From assembly GCA_934408725.1 (NCBI GenBank), contig CAKRVB010000001.1, positions 176,061 to 240,060 of the forward strand: 64,000 nucleotides of DNA, in the 5' to 3' direction. Under the pieces are notes generated by a model. That model saw only the letters and a program-made list of their open reading frames with translations. It was not told the origin of the DNA and did no database searches. A program made the translations under genes and the position numbers. Source of the DNA: an uncultured Marvinbryantia sp. GTDB lineage: Bacteria; Bacillota; Clostridia; Lachnospirales; Lachnospiraceae. Positions 1 through 8,864 of the stretch are shown here, one piece after another (the stretch's first letter is position 1; each line of letters opens with the position of its first letter).

Positions 1-260
1 TCCGTAGAAAATCCGGTGGCTGCCTTTGCAGCAAAATACTGGGCGGTAATCGAACATACCAGACCAATCAATCCCAGTGCGATCAGTACGCCACCCATCT
101 TCAGCACATAAACTCCATCAGCCTGTCCAATACCATGGTCAATAATAGCAGCCATAACAAGCGGCACAAACAATTCAAAAGACGCTTCCAGCAGTTTGAA
201 CAGCGGTGCCAGAACCGTCTCTTTTTTATAATTTCTCAAATACTTTAAAAGAGCTCTCAA
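1..260 (-). CDS. ABC transporter ATP-binding/permease protein, N-terminal part
   Basis: Only the N-terminal 86 or so residues lie in the window; the gene continues past the left edge. The translation shows a basic cytosolic start (LRALLKYLRNYKKE) followed by two hydrophobic stretches typical of the first membrane helices of exporter-type half transporters that fuse a permease to an ATPase. I prefer the TTG at 260 because AAGGGG lies a normal distance upstream. An in-frame ATG at 290 would add ten residues but has a weaker ribosome binding site. The ATPase half is not visible, so the substrate is unknown and the family call rests on the membrane part alone. Confidence 0.6.
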   Translation of the reverse strand, partial: MRALLKYLRNYKKETVLAPLFKLLEASFELFVPLVMAAIIDHGIGQADGVYVLKMGGVLIALGLIGLVCSITAQYFAAKAATGFST

Positions 261-324
261 AATATTTTCCCCTTTGGTTTTTCTTTTCATTATACTCGGT
301 CATATGGTGTTTTACAAATATAAA

Positions 325-1542
325 TCACGAAAGATCCACCGTAACCGTCACCAGATAATATCCTCCTGTGAGGCTCAGAGAACTGGTCTGGATGGAAAAA
401 TTATAGCTTCCAAGATAGAAGGCATCTGCTACAGTGTTTAAATAACCGTCCCGATAGTTCTCATCATGAAGAATTGCGTCATTGCACTCACTATTGTAAA
501 CAGCAAAGCGAAATGTATGCTCGCCGGTACCATATTGGATCATCAGATCCTGCATGGCCGCATAGTACTCGTAAAGATCCGTAATGTGCCGGACAGATTC
601 ATAATCTTCCAGCTGCGTGAGGGCACCAAGTTCTGCCGGGAGACCAAAGAGCTGTTCATAAGACCAGGCATCTCCATCACAGACCGGAAGGAACTGACTG
701 TCATCACTGCGCTGATGCGTCTGGGAAAAGGATGCATCAGAATCTGTACGGTTATATTGTGCATAGCTGATCAGCCCTGCGCTGGTAAGGCTGGTATCAT
801 CCCAGGTCAGATCCACATTGACATAGCTGCCGTCCAGGCAGACAATATTCCATGCATGTGCCGACCAGGCTGCATCCTCTGCAGCACTGTCCTGTGCAGT
901 TCCTTCGCAGTAATAACATGGCACCCCCAGGCTGGTCATCAGATACTGAAATGCTTTGGCATAGCCTGCACATACGGTTTCCTGCTGACATAGGGCGCTG
1001 TAGAGTGTCTGGTTATAGCTGCTCTCCCCGGAATACGTAATCAGAGAAGCCAGCCGGTCATGAACATATTTTTCCTGTTCCCAGGCAGGCAGATCATACA
1101 GATCTGCAATAAGCACATCTTTCTGATTCTCTACCACACTGCGGTTCGTCTCCAGATCATCCGCAAGGGCATTAAAATCTGCGGAAATCTCCGTCACTTT
1201 TTCTGATCCGGAAAGTCCCTGCCGATAGCTATACTGAAAGCTTTCATCCAGCCAGAACAGCTGTGGCTGATCCTTGCAGATAGCATGCATGATGCGGTTG
1301 GCAGAATCCAGGGAAATTCCCCTGCATGGCGCAAACGAAGAAATCCCTGCTGAAAATTCTTCCAAAGCCTGTACATAAACATCCCGCTCATCCTCCGTCA
1401 GCTGCGCATAATAAATATAAAGTTGTGGATCAAGATCGTAGTCCTCTTCCTCTGCAGCAGCTGTCTGAATGGTAAAAATAACAAACAGAATCATATATGT
1501 GATTAAAAAAATTCGTTGTTTCAAGTAACTTCTATTCCTCAT
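325..1542 (-). CDS. Secreted or anchored transglutaminase-like domain protein
   Basis: A 405-residue protein with an N-terminal hydrophobic segment (about residues 9-30) ending in an AAA-type cleavage site, so it is exported or membrane-anchored. The middle contains the transglutaminase/protease core triad: Cys in ETVCAGYAKAFQYL, His in WSAHAWNIV and Asp in NVDLTWDD. In bacteria such domains may act as peptidases or crosslinkers at the cell surface; the substrate cannot be told from sequence. The N-terminal 150 residues and the C-terminal 110 residues are not recognised. It starts 4 bases after the stop of the upstream aminotransferase gene and is probably cotranscribed with it. Confidence 0.8.
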   Translation of the reverse strand: MRNRSYLKQRIFLITYMILFVIFTIQTAAAEEEDYDLDPQLYIYYAQLTEDERDVYVQALEEFSAGISSFAPCRGISLDSANRIMHAICKDQPQLFWLDESFQYSYRQGLSGSEKVTEISADFNALADDLETNRSVVENQKDVLIADLYDLPAWEQEKYVHDRLASLITYSGESSYNQTLYSALCQQETVCAGYAKAFQYLMTSLGVPCYYCEGTAQDSAAEDAAWSAHAWNIVCLDGSYVNVDLTWDDTSLTSAGLISYAQYNRTDSDASFSQTHQRSDDSQFLPVCDGDAWSYEQLFGLPAELGALTQLEDYESVRHITDLYEYYAAMQDLMIQYGTGEHTFRFAVYNSECNDAILHDENYRDGYLNTVADAFYLGSYNFSIQTSSLSLTGGYYLVTVTVDLS

Positions 1543-1546
1543 AAAT

Positions 1547-2743
1547 TCAACAAAACACCCATTTTCTCAAACGTTCAAAGGCCTCTTCCACCAGTGTCTT
1601 TGGAAGTGCCAGATTCATACGGATGCTGTATGCTCCATGAAATGGTCTTCCATCCTGCCAGATCACGCCTTTTCTGACACCTTTTTTCTGCAGTTCATCA
1701 ATGGTCACGTCATGTGCTTCGCACCATTTCTGACAATCCAGAAACAGCATGTAAGTTCCCTGTGGTCTGGATACTTCCACTCCGTCAAAATGCTTCCGGA
1801 TGCAATCGCAGGCATAATCCACATTTTCCGTCAGTACCTGGCGCAATTCGTCTGTCCAGTCCATGCCTGCCTGACTGTATCCACCAATCAGGGCATACAT
1901 AGACAACACATTCATTGCATTATAATGAGAAAGGGACGATTCTTTGCGAATTCTTTCTCTTAAATATGAATTGTAAATAATATGATAACTTCCTACCAGA
2001 CCTGCCAGGTTAAAGGTCTTAGAAGGTGCATACAATGCAACCGTACGCATTCTGGCATCTTCCGAAATCATCTGGGTCGGGATATGTCGATAACCGGTCA
2101 GTGTCAGATCAGACCATATCTCATCCGAAACTATGTACACATCATACTTCTGATACAGCTCCATGGCTTTTTCCAGCTCCCAGCGCTCCCATACACGACC
2201 GCATGGATTGTGCGGCGAACAGAGAATTGCCGCATGGATATGTTCTTCTTTTATTTTTTTCTCCATATCCTCATAATCCATCCGCCAGATACCGTCTTCG
2301 TCCTGCTTCAGATCGCTGTGTATCAGATGATATCCATTGTTCTCCAGGGAATGGGTAAAACCTATATAAGTTGGAGCATGTACCAGGATCTTATCTCCTT
2401 TGGAACACAGCACATTCATGGCACTGACCAGTCCACCAAGCACTCCATTCTCATATCCGATTACTTCTTCTGTCAGGCCTGTCACACCATTTCTGGTCTG
2501 ATGCCAGTTGATGATCGCATCATAGTATTCTTTTCTTGGTTCAAAATAACCATACGCCGCATGTTTTGTTCTCTCGATCATCGCCTCTGGAATGGTCGGC
2601 ACCGTCTGAAAATTCATATCCGCCACCCACATTGGAATCGTGGAAAATCCTTCTTCCACCTGTACATTCTCATATGGTATTTTATCCACCGCAATGGCAT
2701 CCATACCCCGACGGTCCATAATCGTTGTAAAATCGTATTTCAT
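1547..2743 (-). CDS. MalY/PatB family PLP-dependent aminotransferase (C-S lyase type)
   Basis: A 398-residue fold-type I pyridoxal phosphate enzyme of the usual length for the MalY/PatB group, which cleaves cystathionine and related thioethers. Visible marks are the N-terminal IPMWVADMNF, the substrate-side AYGYFEP, the AILCSPHNPCGRVW loop, VSDEIWSDL carrying the cofactor Asp, and the Schiff-base lysine in APSKTFNLAG. It probably acts in cytosolic sulfur amino acid metabolism. MalY-like regulatory activity cannot be assessed. It is divergent from nagB and likely leads a two-gene unit with the transglutaminase-like gene. Confidence 0.88.
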   Translation of the reverse strand: MKYDFTTIMDRRGMDAIAVDKIPYENVQVEEGFSTIPMWVADMNFQTVPTIPEAMIERTKHAAYGYFEPRKEYYDAIINWHQTRNGVTGLTEEVIGYENGVLGGLVSAMNVLCSKGDKILVHAPTYIGFTHSLENNGYHLIHSDLKQDEDGIWRMDYEDMEKKIKEEHIHAAILCSPHNPCGRVWERWELEKAMELYQKYDVYIVSDEIWSDLTLTGYRHIPTQMISEDARMRTVALYAPSKTFNLAGLVGSYHIIYNSYLRERIRKESSLSHYNAMNVLSMYALIGGYSQAGMDWTDELRQVLTENVDYACDCIRKHFDGVEVSRPQGTYMLFLDCQKWCEAHDVTIDELQKKGVRKGVIWQDGRPFHGAYSIRMNLALPKTLVEEAFERLRKWVFC

Positions 2744-2854
2744 TTATTTTTCTCCTTTTTTGCGTCCCATAACTATCTCTACTATATGCTATTTCCAGAC
2801 ATGATGCAAACGCTAATCTTTCCAATCATATATTATCTAAATCCGTTTTTCTGG

Positions 2855-2883
2855 TTGTTTTTCCTGTCGTAAAACGGTACAAT
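2855..2883 (+). promoter_or_regulatory. Sigma-A type promoter of nagB
   Basis: TTGTTT at 2855-2860 and TACAAT at 2878-2883 are separated by 17 bases. An AGGGAGG ribosome binding site at 2903-2909 follows, ten bases before the nagB ATG. Confidence 0.6.
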
Positions 2884-2919
2884 AAAAGCAACACACTTAT
2901 ATAGGGAGGTTTTTCCATT

Positions 2920-3648
2920 ATGATTATTTATCGTGCTTCAGACTATGCTTCTATGAGCCGGAAGGCTGCAAATATTATTTCCGCACAGGTGATCATGAAG
3001 CCAGACTGTGTACTTGGGCTTGCAACCGGTTCCACACCAATCGGTACTTACAAGCAGCTGATTGAATGGTACAACAAAGGTGACCTGGATTTTTCCAGAG
3101 TGACTTCTGTGAATCTGGACGAATACAAGGGACTTTCCGGTGACAATGACCAGAGCTATCGTTACTTTATGAACCACAATTTCTTTGATCATATCAACAT
3201 TAACAAAGCCAGAACTTTTGTACCAGACGGTACCGATCCGGACAGCGAACATGCATGCACCAGATACAATGAGATCATCCGTGAAGTGGGAGGCATTGAT
3301 CTGCAGCTCCTAGGACTGGGACACAACGGACACATCGGATTCAACGAACCGGGTTCTGCTTTTGAAAAAGAAACACACTGCGTAGATCTGACCGAGCGCA
3401 CCATTGAAGCCAACAAGCGTTTCTTTGAAAAAGAAGAAGACGTACCTCGCCAGGCTTACACTATGGGAATCAAGACCATCATGCAGGCAAAAAAGATTCT
3501 TCTGGTTGTCTCTGGAGAAGACAAAGCTGAGATCGTAAAGACCGCTTTCCAGGGTCCTGTGACACCTGCTGTTCCGGCTTCTATCCTTCAGCTTCACAAT
3601 GACGTGACTATCGTAGCTGATGAGGCAGCTTTGAGTAAGATGGAATAA
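2920..3648 (+). CDS. nagB: Glucosamine-6-phosphate deaminase
   Basis: A 242-residue deaminase that converts glucosamine-6-phosphate to fructose-6-phosphate and ammonia, feeding amino sugars into glycolysis. The family motifs are all present: LGLATGSTPIGTY for phosphate binding, VNLDEYKGL with the catalytic Asp-Glu, and LGLGHNGHIGFNEPG with the active-site His and Glu. Length matches the short Gram-positive NagB type without the allosteric C-terminal extension of the E. coli enzyme. It is followed by a palindromic repeat and then nagA in the same direction, giving the usual N-acetylglucosamine pair, here in the order deaminase then deacetylase. Confidence 0.96.
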   Translation: MIIYRASDYASMSRKAANIISAQVIMKPDCVLGLATGSTPIGTYKQLIEWYNKGDLDFSRVTSVNLDEYKGLSGDNDQSYRYFMNHNFFDHININKARTFVPDGTDPDSEHACTRYNEIIREVGGIDLQLLGLGHNGHIGFNEPGSAFEKETHCVDLTERTIEANKRFFEKEEDVPRQAYTMGIKTIMQAKKILLVVSGEDKAEIVKTAFQGPVTPAVPASILQLHNDVTIVADEAALSKME

Positions 3649-3650
3649 AG

Positions 3651-3706
3651 CCAATGGGGACGGAGTTTTCTGGCTCTTTATAGCCCGAAAACTCCGTCCC
3701 CACTGG
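3651..3706. repeat. Palindromic GGGGACGGAGTTTTC repeat between nagB and nagA
   Basis: Two imperfect arms of about 26 bases (3651-3676 and 3681-3706) form a long hairpin with a four-base loop. The core GGGGACGGAGTTT recurs at 39068-39093 and, decayed, at 38969-38993, so this is a dispersed intergenic element and not just a local terminator. It may still attenuate transcription between nagB and nagA. No T-tract follows on the plus strand. Confidence 0.75.
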
Positions 3707-3728
3707 TCATCATGAAGGGAGTTATCAC

Positions 3729-4877
3729 ATGATTTTACAAAGTAAACGGGTCTGGATCGCCGGTCAGTTTGTTCCGGCACAGATCGAGATGAAAGATCAG
3801 AAAATTGTAAAGATTCTGCCATGGGGCACAGAGCAGTGCGATGAAGACTGGGGAAATCACCGTATTCTTCCTGGGTTTATTGATATTCATACTCACGGTG
3901 CCTATGGATTTGACACCAATGATGCAGATCCGAAGGGTCTGGCCTACTGGACTTCCCATATTCCGGAAGAAGGGGTTACTGCATTTCTCCCAACTACGGT
4001 TACTCAGATGCCAGATGTCCTAACAAAAGCTGCAGCCAATGTGGCTTCTGTCATTGAAAACGGCTATGAAGGGGCCGAGATTCTCGGCATTCATTTTGAA
4101 GGGCCGTTCCTGGATATGGACTACAAAGGTGCTCAGCCTCCGGAAGCTATCGCAGAGCCGACAATTGTTCAGTTCCGTGCTTACCAGGAAGCAGCGAAGG
4201 GCTGGATTAAATACATCACTTTAAGTCCGGAACATGATAAAGATTTTGCACTGACAAAATACTGCGCCCGTCATGGCGTCGTTGTCAGCATGGGACATTC
4301 TTCTTCGGATTATGAGACTGCACTTATGGCTGTGGCCAACGGTGCTTCTTCTATGACACATGTATACAACGGTATGACACCGCTTCATCACCGCAAGCCA
4401 GGACTGGTAGGTGCTGCCCTTCGCATCCATGATCTATACGGGGAAATCATCTGCGATGGACATCACTCCCATCCAGCTGCACTTGGAATCTTCTTCCAGG
4501 CCAAGGGACCGGAACGCAGCATTATGATCTCCGATTCTCTCCGGGTAAAACACGCACCGGCTGGCGGACATTATCAGCTGGGCGGACATGATATCGAAGT
4601 CGGCGTGGACGGCCTGGCTCGTCTGGCAGGCAGTGATACGATTGCCGGCAGCACTATGGCTATGAACCAGGGGCTGCGTGTTCTGATCGAAGAGGCCGGG
4701 GTTCCGGTACTCACTGCCATCCATGCCTGCACACTGAATCCTGCACGGATTCTAAATGTAGACAACCGTAAAGGAAAAATCTGTGCCGGATACGATGCCG
4801 ATCTCGCTATCCTGGAAGACGACTATTCCGTAGCAGCCACCTACTGCTGCGGAATCAAGGCATATAGCAGGGCGTAA
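3729..4877 (+). CDS. nagA: N-acetylglucosamine-6-phosphate deacetylase
   Basis: A 382-residue amidohydrolase of normal length that removes acetate from N-acetylglucosamine-6-phosphate and so supplies NagB. The sequence shows DIHTHGAYGFDT near the N-terminus, the metal-ligand Glu in HFEGPFLDMD, the MGHSSSDYETAL and MTHVYNGMTPLHHR blocks, CDGHHSHPAA, and the catalytic Asp in ISDSLRV. The C-terminal KGKICAGYDADLAILED closes the beta-sandwich typical of amidohydrolases. The ATG follows GAAGGGAG by a good distance. It sits directly downstream of nagB. Confidence 0.96.
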   Translation: MILQSKRVWIAGQFVPAQIEMKDQKIVKILPWGTEQCDEDWGNHRILPGFIDIHTHGAYGFDTNDADPKGLAYWTSHIPEEGVTAFLPTTVTQMPDVLTKAAANVASVIENGYEGAEILGIHFEGPFLDMDYKGAQPPEAIAEPTIVQFRAYQEAAKGWIKYITLSPEHDKDFALTKYCARHGVVVSMGHSSSDYETALMAVANGASSMTHVYNGMTPLHHRKPGLVGAALRIHDLYGEIICDGHHSHPAALGIFFQAKGPERSIMISDSLRVKHAPAGGHYQLGGHDIEVGVDGLARLAGSDTIAGSTMAMNQGLRVLIEEAGVPVLTAIHACTLNPARILNVDNRKGKICAGYDADLAILEDDYSVAATYCCGIKAYSRA

Positions 4878-4881
4878 AATC

Positions 4882-4928
4882 ATCAGGGACGGAAAAGTGG
4901 CTCAAAAGAGCGATTTCCCGTCCCTGAT
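4882..4928. terminator. Hairpin between nagA and the convergent LysR gene
   Basis: Arms ATCAGGGACGGAAAAGTGGC-type (4882-4903) and 4908-4928 pair around an AAAA loop. It lies in the convergent gap and may terminate from both sides. Its GGGACGGAAA core resembles the repeat at 3651-3706, so it may be a cousin of that family. Confidence 0.6.
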
Positions 4929-4936
4929 AAGTTATC

Positions 4937-5857
4937 TCACTTCATCCCCAGATATTTCTGGATCTTCTCTATATACAGATTTCCCATATTACTCAGTGCC
5001 ATGTTTTTCCGCACAATATACCCTATCTCCATAGTGGTATTATGGTTGTATTCATCATCCGAAAATGGTACAGCAATATAATCTGTGCCATTCAGCTCTT
5101 CACAGATAATACCAGAACAAAGCGTATATCCGTTCAACCCCACCATCAAGTTCAGCATGGTCGCTCGATCATTGGCTTTAATCACTCTGGAATATTCGTT
5201 GGTGGACAGAATCTCTTCTGCAAAATAGAAAGAGCCGTTGTCTCCCTGTTCAAAGGAAAGACATGGATATGGATCCAGTTGTTCAAAACAAATGGACTTT
5301 TCTTTTGCCAATGGATGATTCTTCCACAGATAAACATAAGCCTGACAATCAATCAGATGATGGAACTCCAGCCCAGCCGAGCTGAGCAGCTTCTGGATGG
5401 CTTTCCGGTTAAAATCACACAGATACAGCACACCGATCTCACTTCGCATGGTACTGACGTCACTGATCACATCCCTGGTTTTCGTCTCACGAATAGCGAA
5501 CTCATACTGAGACATATCATAGCTCTTTACCATATCCACAAATGCCTTCACTGCAAAAGAATAATGCTGGGTGGAAACTCCGAACTTCTTTTTATAAGAG
5601 CCGCCTTTCCCATATTTTTCCATAACCGTCTGATACTGTCCATAGATTTCTTTGGCATGAAGCAGGAATTCTGCACCGTCATTGGTCAGCGTCACACCTT
5701 TTCCACTGCGGTTAAAAATTGTAATCCCCAATTCTTTTTCCAGTTCTTTCACTGCACTGGTCAGCGAAGGCTGTGATACATATAAAAGCTCCGATGCTTT
5801 GTTCAAAGAGCCTGTCTCTGAAATCGTAATAATATAATTTAACTGCATTAATGTCAT
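4937..5857 (-). CDS. LysR family transcriptional regulator
   Basis: A 306-residue protein of standard LysR length. The first 60 residues form the winged helix-turn-helix (YIITISETGSLNKASELLYVSQPSLT). The remainder is a type 2 periplasmic-binding-like effector domain, including a conserved GLNGYTLCSGI loop. It begins inside the last codons of the upstream alarmone synthetase gene (a 4-base ATGA overlap), so the two are translationally coupled. Target genes and effector are not visible; it is unlike many LysR genes in not facing a divergent partner. Confidence 0.9.
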   Translation of the reverse strand: MTLMQLNYIITISETGSLNKASELLYVSQPSLTSAVKELEKELGITIFNRSGKGVTLTNDGAEFLLHAKEIYGQYQTVMEKYGKGGSYKKKFGVSTQHYSFAVKAFVDMVKSYDMSQYEFAIRETKTRDVISDVSTMRSEIGVLYLCDFNRKAIQKLLSSAGLEFHHLIDCQAYVYLWKNHPLAKEKSICFEQLDPYPCLSFEQGDNGSFYFAEEILSTNEYSRVIKANDRATMLNLMVGLNGYTLCSGIICEELNGTDYIAVPFSDDEYNHNTTMEIGYIVRKNMALSNMGNLYIEKIQKYLGMK

Positions 5858-6633
5858 GGCCGTCTTCTCTCATCCTCCTGAAATCTGGAATCACTCAGCT
5901 TTGCACGCAGGTTTTGCATTCGATTATCCACCGACGCCAGAATCTGAGCACATTCTGCCAGTTCCTGACTGATGGCTTCTTCTTCATTTTCCGGAATCTG
6001 TTTTTTATAACGTAGTTTATGTTCCTGACTGGCCCACAAATCCATAGCCAGAGTACGAATCTGTACTTCCACTTTCATCGGACGTTTTTCATTTTGCAGA
6101 AAAATCGGCACCTGTACGATCAGATGCAAACTACGATATCCACTGTCTTTTGGATGCTTAATATAGTCTTTCTTTTCCAGAAGTGTGATATCATCCTGCT
6201 GTAACAGACAATCTGCCAACATATATACGTCTTCCACAAAAGAACAGATTACACGTACTCCGGCAATATCATCAATTTCTCGTTCCATTGCCTCCAGAGA
6301 CACCGGGATTCCTTTTCGATTCATCTTTTTCAGAATACTATCCTGTGACTTCAATCTGCTTTTGATGGTCTCGATTGGATTGCGGTCATATTTCAGAGAA
6401 AACTGCTCACTCAGCACTCTGAATTTCGTCTCAATCTCCATGATCGCACAGCGATAATACGCATTCATCTGCTCAATCGGCTCCAGATGTCTGGAAATCC
6501 GATCAAGGATTTTTTCATTGGTAAGGAAATTATCCATTAATCTGCTGTCTTTTACTCTTTCTGTTATTTTATCTTCCATCGTCTCTAATATCCGGCCATC
6601 CAGTTGTTCTCTTATCTTCTGAATATTCCCCAT
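5854..6633 (-). CDS. Small alarmone synthetase, RelA/SpoT synthetase domain
   Basis: A 259-residue stand-alone (p)ppGpp synthetase of the RelQ/RelP class, which transfers pyrophosphate from ATP to GTP or GDP. The RelA_SpoT domain occupies about residues 65-210: IETIKSRLKSQDSILKKM, EIDDIAGVRVIC with the Mg-binding Asp, PKDSGYRSLHLIV, and the EVQIRTLAMDLWASQEHKLRYKK block. There is no hydrolase, TGS or ACT domain. Its pairing with a LysR gene by a 4-base overlap is unusual and suggests shared control. Confidence 0.9.
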   Translation of the reverse strand: MGNIQKIREQLDGRILETMEDKITERVKDSRLMDNFLTNEKILDRISRHLEPIEQMNAYYRCAIMEIETKFRVLSEQFSLKYDRNPIETIKSRLKSQDSILKKMNRKGIPVSLEAMEREIDDIAGVRVICSFVEDVYMLADCLLQQDDITLLEKKDYIKHPKDSGYRSLHLIVQVPIFLQNEKRPMKVEVQIRTLAMDLWASQEHKLRYKKQIPENEEEAISQELAECAQILASVDNRMQNLRAKLSDSRFQEDERRRP

Positions 6634-6699
6634 TTTTATTATCTGATACGTTCCAATGCACGTATGCTCCTCCTGTTCTATTTATGTCATTAGACAAAA

Positions 6700-6729
6700 A
6701 ATAACTCTGGCATTTCTGCCAGAGTTATT
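6700..6729 (-). terminator. Rho-independent terminator of glgA
   Basis: Perfect 13-base arms AATAACTCTGGCA and TGCCAGAGTTATT around a TTTC loop. On the minus strand the stem is followed by a run of T, which places it as the end of the glgA transcript. Confidence 0.85.
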
Positions 6730-6760
6730 CTCGCAAAGAGCTCCGTGCAGAAACTCTTAT

Positions 6761-8779
6761 TTATCTTTTCTTTCTGGACTTTCTTCCAGTCTTTTTCGCT
6801 GGAGCCGCTTTCACTGGCTCTACAACCTTCTCTGGTTCTGCAGCCTTCTTCGGTTCTTCTGCCTTTACCGGCTCCTCAACCTTTTTCGGTTCCTCTACCT
6901 TCTTCGGCTCTTCTGCCTTTACTGGCTCCGCTGCCTTTTTCGGCTCTTCTTCCACTTTCACCGGTTCCTCTGCCTTTACCGGTTCTTCTGCCTTCTTAGT
7001 CGCAGTTTTTCTGGTCGTGCGTTTCTTAACCGGTGCTTTTTCTTCGACAGCTGCAGCTGTCTCAGCAGTCTTTTCCGTTTCTTCCACTTTCACTGTTTCT
7101 TCTGCTTTTTTCTTCGCAGCTGTAGTTCTTCTGGTGGTAGTCTTCTTTTCTGCAGCAGTCTTCTTGGCAGTCGTTTTGGTTGCTGTAGTCTTCTTGGCCG
7201 TTGCTTTTTTCGCTGGTGCTTTCTTCTCTGCAGGTGCAGCTTCTTTCACCTCTGCTGCTTTTACCTCTGTCAGTTCTGCTACCTCTGCCGGCTGCGCTGC
7301 TTCCACCTGTTCTTCTCCTCTTGGCCAGTACCATCCCAGCATATGATCATACAGGATCTCATACTTCTCTGCAGATGCATTCCAGGAGAAATCCGCTCCC
7401 ATTGCACGTTTTACCAGATCGTTCCACTGATCCTTCTGATCATAGAAAATCCGCTCTGCATAACGCACTGTTGCCATCATCTCATGTGCATTATAATTAC
7501 GGAAGCTGAATCCTGTTCCACTGTTCTCGAATTCATTAAACGGAATCACGGTATCTTTTAATCCACCGGTTTCACGAACGATCGGTACAGTTCCGTATCT
7601 CAGACTCATGATCTGACTCAGTCCACATGGCTCAAACAGTGATGGCATCAGGAATGCATCGCAGGAACCATAAATCTTATGAGACAGCTCATCCGAATAA
7701 TAAATGTTTGCAGATACTTTTCCAGGGTATTTCCATGCATAGTAACGGAACATATTCTCATAACGTTCCTCTCCAGTACCCAGTGCTACGATCTGCACTT
7801 CGTCCTGACAGATCTCATCCAGTACACATTCAATCAGGTCAAATCCCTTCTGATCTGTCAGTCGGGACACGATACCGATCATCATCACGTTCGGATCTTC
7901 TCTTAAGCCAAGCTGTCTCTGCAGTTCCACTTTATTCTTTACTTTTTCTGTTGTAACTGTTTCTTTGTTGAACTTATACGGAAGGTGAATATCTGTCTCC
8001 GGATTAAAGATATTGTAGTCAATACCATTCACAATGCCAGTCAGCACATTGGAACGTGCCTGCAGCAGCTTATCCAGCTTCTCTCCGTAAAACTCTGTCT
8101 TAATCTCTTCCGCATAGGTCTCACTGACAGTAGTCACACGATCTGCATAGACAATACCGCCCTTCAGAAGATTCACATCACCGTATGCTTCCAGCTTGTC
8201 CGGTGTAAAATAACTGTCAGAAATACCAATGATATCCTGAATAATATTCTTATCATAGATTCCCTGGAATCTGAGATTGTGAATCGTCATGATAGTCTTG
8301 ATATTCTGATAAAATGGGTTGGACTGGAATGCATCGTTCAGATATACCGGCACCAGTGCTGCCTGCCAGTCATGGCAGTGAATAATGTCCGGTCTGAAAT
8401 CAATCGACGGGAGCGCACTCAGGACAGCTCTCGAGAAAAATGCAAATTTTTCAATGTCCCATCGAATATCTTCATATGGCCATCCACCGCTGAAATAATA
8501 TTCATTATCAATAAAATAGAACGGTATTCCATCAATCTCCGTCTCCAGTATCCCCACATACATATTTCTCCATGCCAGCTGCATTTCAAAATGCGTTCTG
8601 TACTGAAGCTTATCTTTCCATTCGCCCTTCATAGATGCATACTTCGGTAAAATTACACGTACATCATATTTCTCTCTATCAAAGTATTTTGGCAGTGTGC
8701 CTGCAACATCGGCAAGACCCCCGGTCTTAATAAACGGCACTGCTTCTGAAGTCACAAATAATATTTTTTCTCTAGCCAT
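6761..8779 (-). CDS. glgA: Glycogen synthase with a long lysine/glutamate/proline-rich tail
   Basis: Residues 1-485 or so are a GT5 ADP-glucose glycogen synthase. KTGGLADVAGTLPKY binds the nucleotide sugar; HCHDWQAALVP and IHNLRFQG are catalytic-cleft motifs; SRLTDQKGFDLI and PSLFEPCGLSQI belong to the C-terminal Rossmann domain. Family members end near residue 480. Here about 186 more residues follow: first alanine/lysine/threonine-rich (KKATAKKTTATKTTAKK), then repeats of EEP-KAEEPKK-type units, ending in a basic KSRKKR. The tail resembles histone H1-like or linker sequence and is probably disordered. No frameshift is needed to join it, and the terminator lies 30 bases beyond the stop codon. 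Confidence 0.93.
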   Translation of the reverse strand: MAREKILFVTSEAVPFIKTGGLADVAGTLPKYFDREKYDVRVILPKYASMKGEWKDKLQYRTHFEMQLAWRNMYVGILETEIDGIPFYFIDNEYYFSGGWPYEDIRWDIEKFAFFSRAVLSALPSIDFRPDIIHCHDWQAALVPVYLNDAFQSNPFYQNIKTIMTIHNLRFQGIYDKNIIQDIIGISDSYFTPDKLEAYGDVNLLKGGIVYADRVTTVSETYAEEIKTEFYGEKLDKLLQARSNVLTGIVNGIDYNIFNPETDIHLPYKFNKETVTTEKVKNKVELQRQLGLREDPNVMMIGIVSRLTDQKGFDLIECVLDEICQDEVQIVALGTGEERYENMFRYYAWKYPGKVSANIYYSDELSHKIYGSCDAFLMPSLFEPCGLSQIMSLRYGTVPIVRETGGLKDTVIPFNEFENSGTGFSFRNYNAHEMMATVRYAERIFYDQKDQWNDLVKRAMGADFSWNASAEKYEILYDHMLGWYWPRGEEQVEAAQPAEVAELTEVKAAEVKEAAPAEKKAPAKKATAKKTTATKTTAKKTAAEKKTTTRRTTAAKKKAEETVKVEETEKTAETAAAVEEKAPVKKRTTRKTATKKAEEPVKAEEPVKVEEEPKKAAEPVKAEEPKKVEEPKKVEEPVKAEEPKKAAEPEKVVEPVKAAPAKKTGRKSRKKR

Positions 8780-8864
8780 TCCCCTGCTGCTCCTTTCTTT
8801 TCTAAATTTTATTTTATTGCCCCAAACATCTTAGTTTCTGATTCATCCTGCCCTACAGCATCCG

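Noticed and set aside
1982..2872. 296-codon plus-strand frame opposite the MalY/PatB gene
   Set aside because: The minus-strand frame has full PLP-enzyme motifs; the plus frame has no recognisable motif and no ribosome binding site.
6656..7561. Long plus-strand reading frame rich in Leu, Phe, Cys and Ser opposite glgA
   Set aside because: It is the antisense of the repetitive tail of glycogen synthase; composition follows the GAA/AAG repeats of that tail, and there is no ribosome binding site or promoter.
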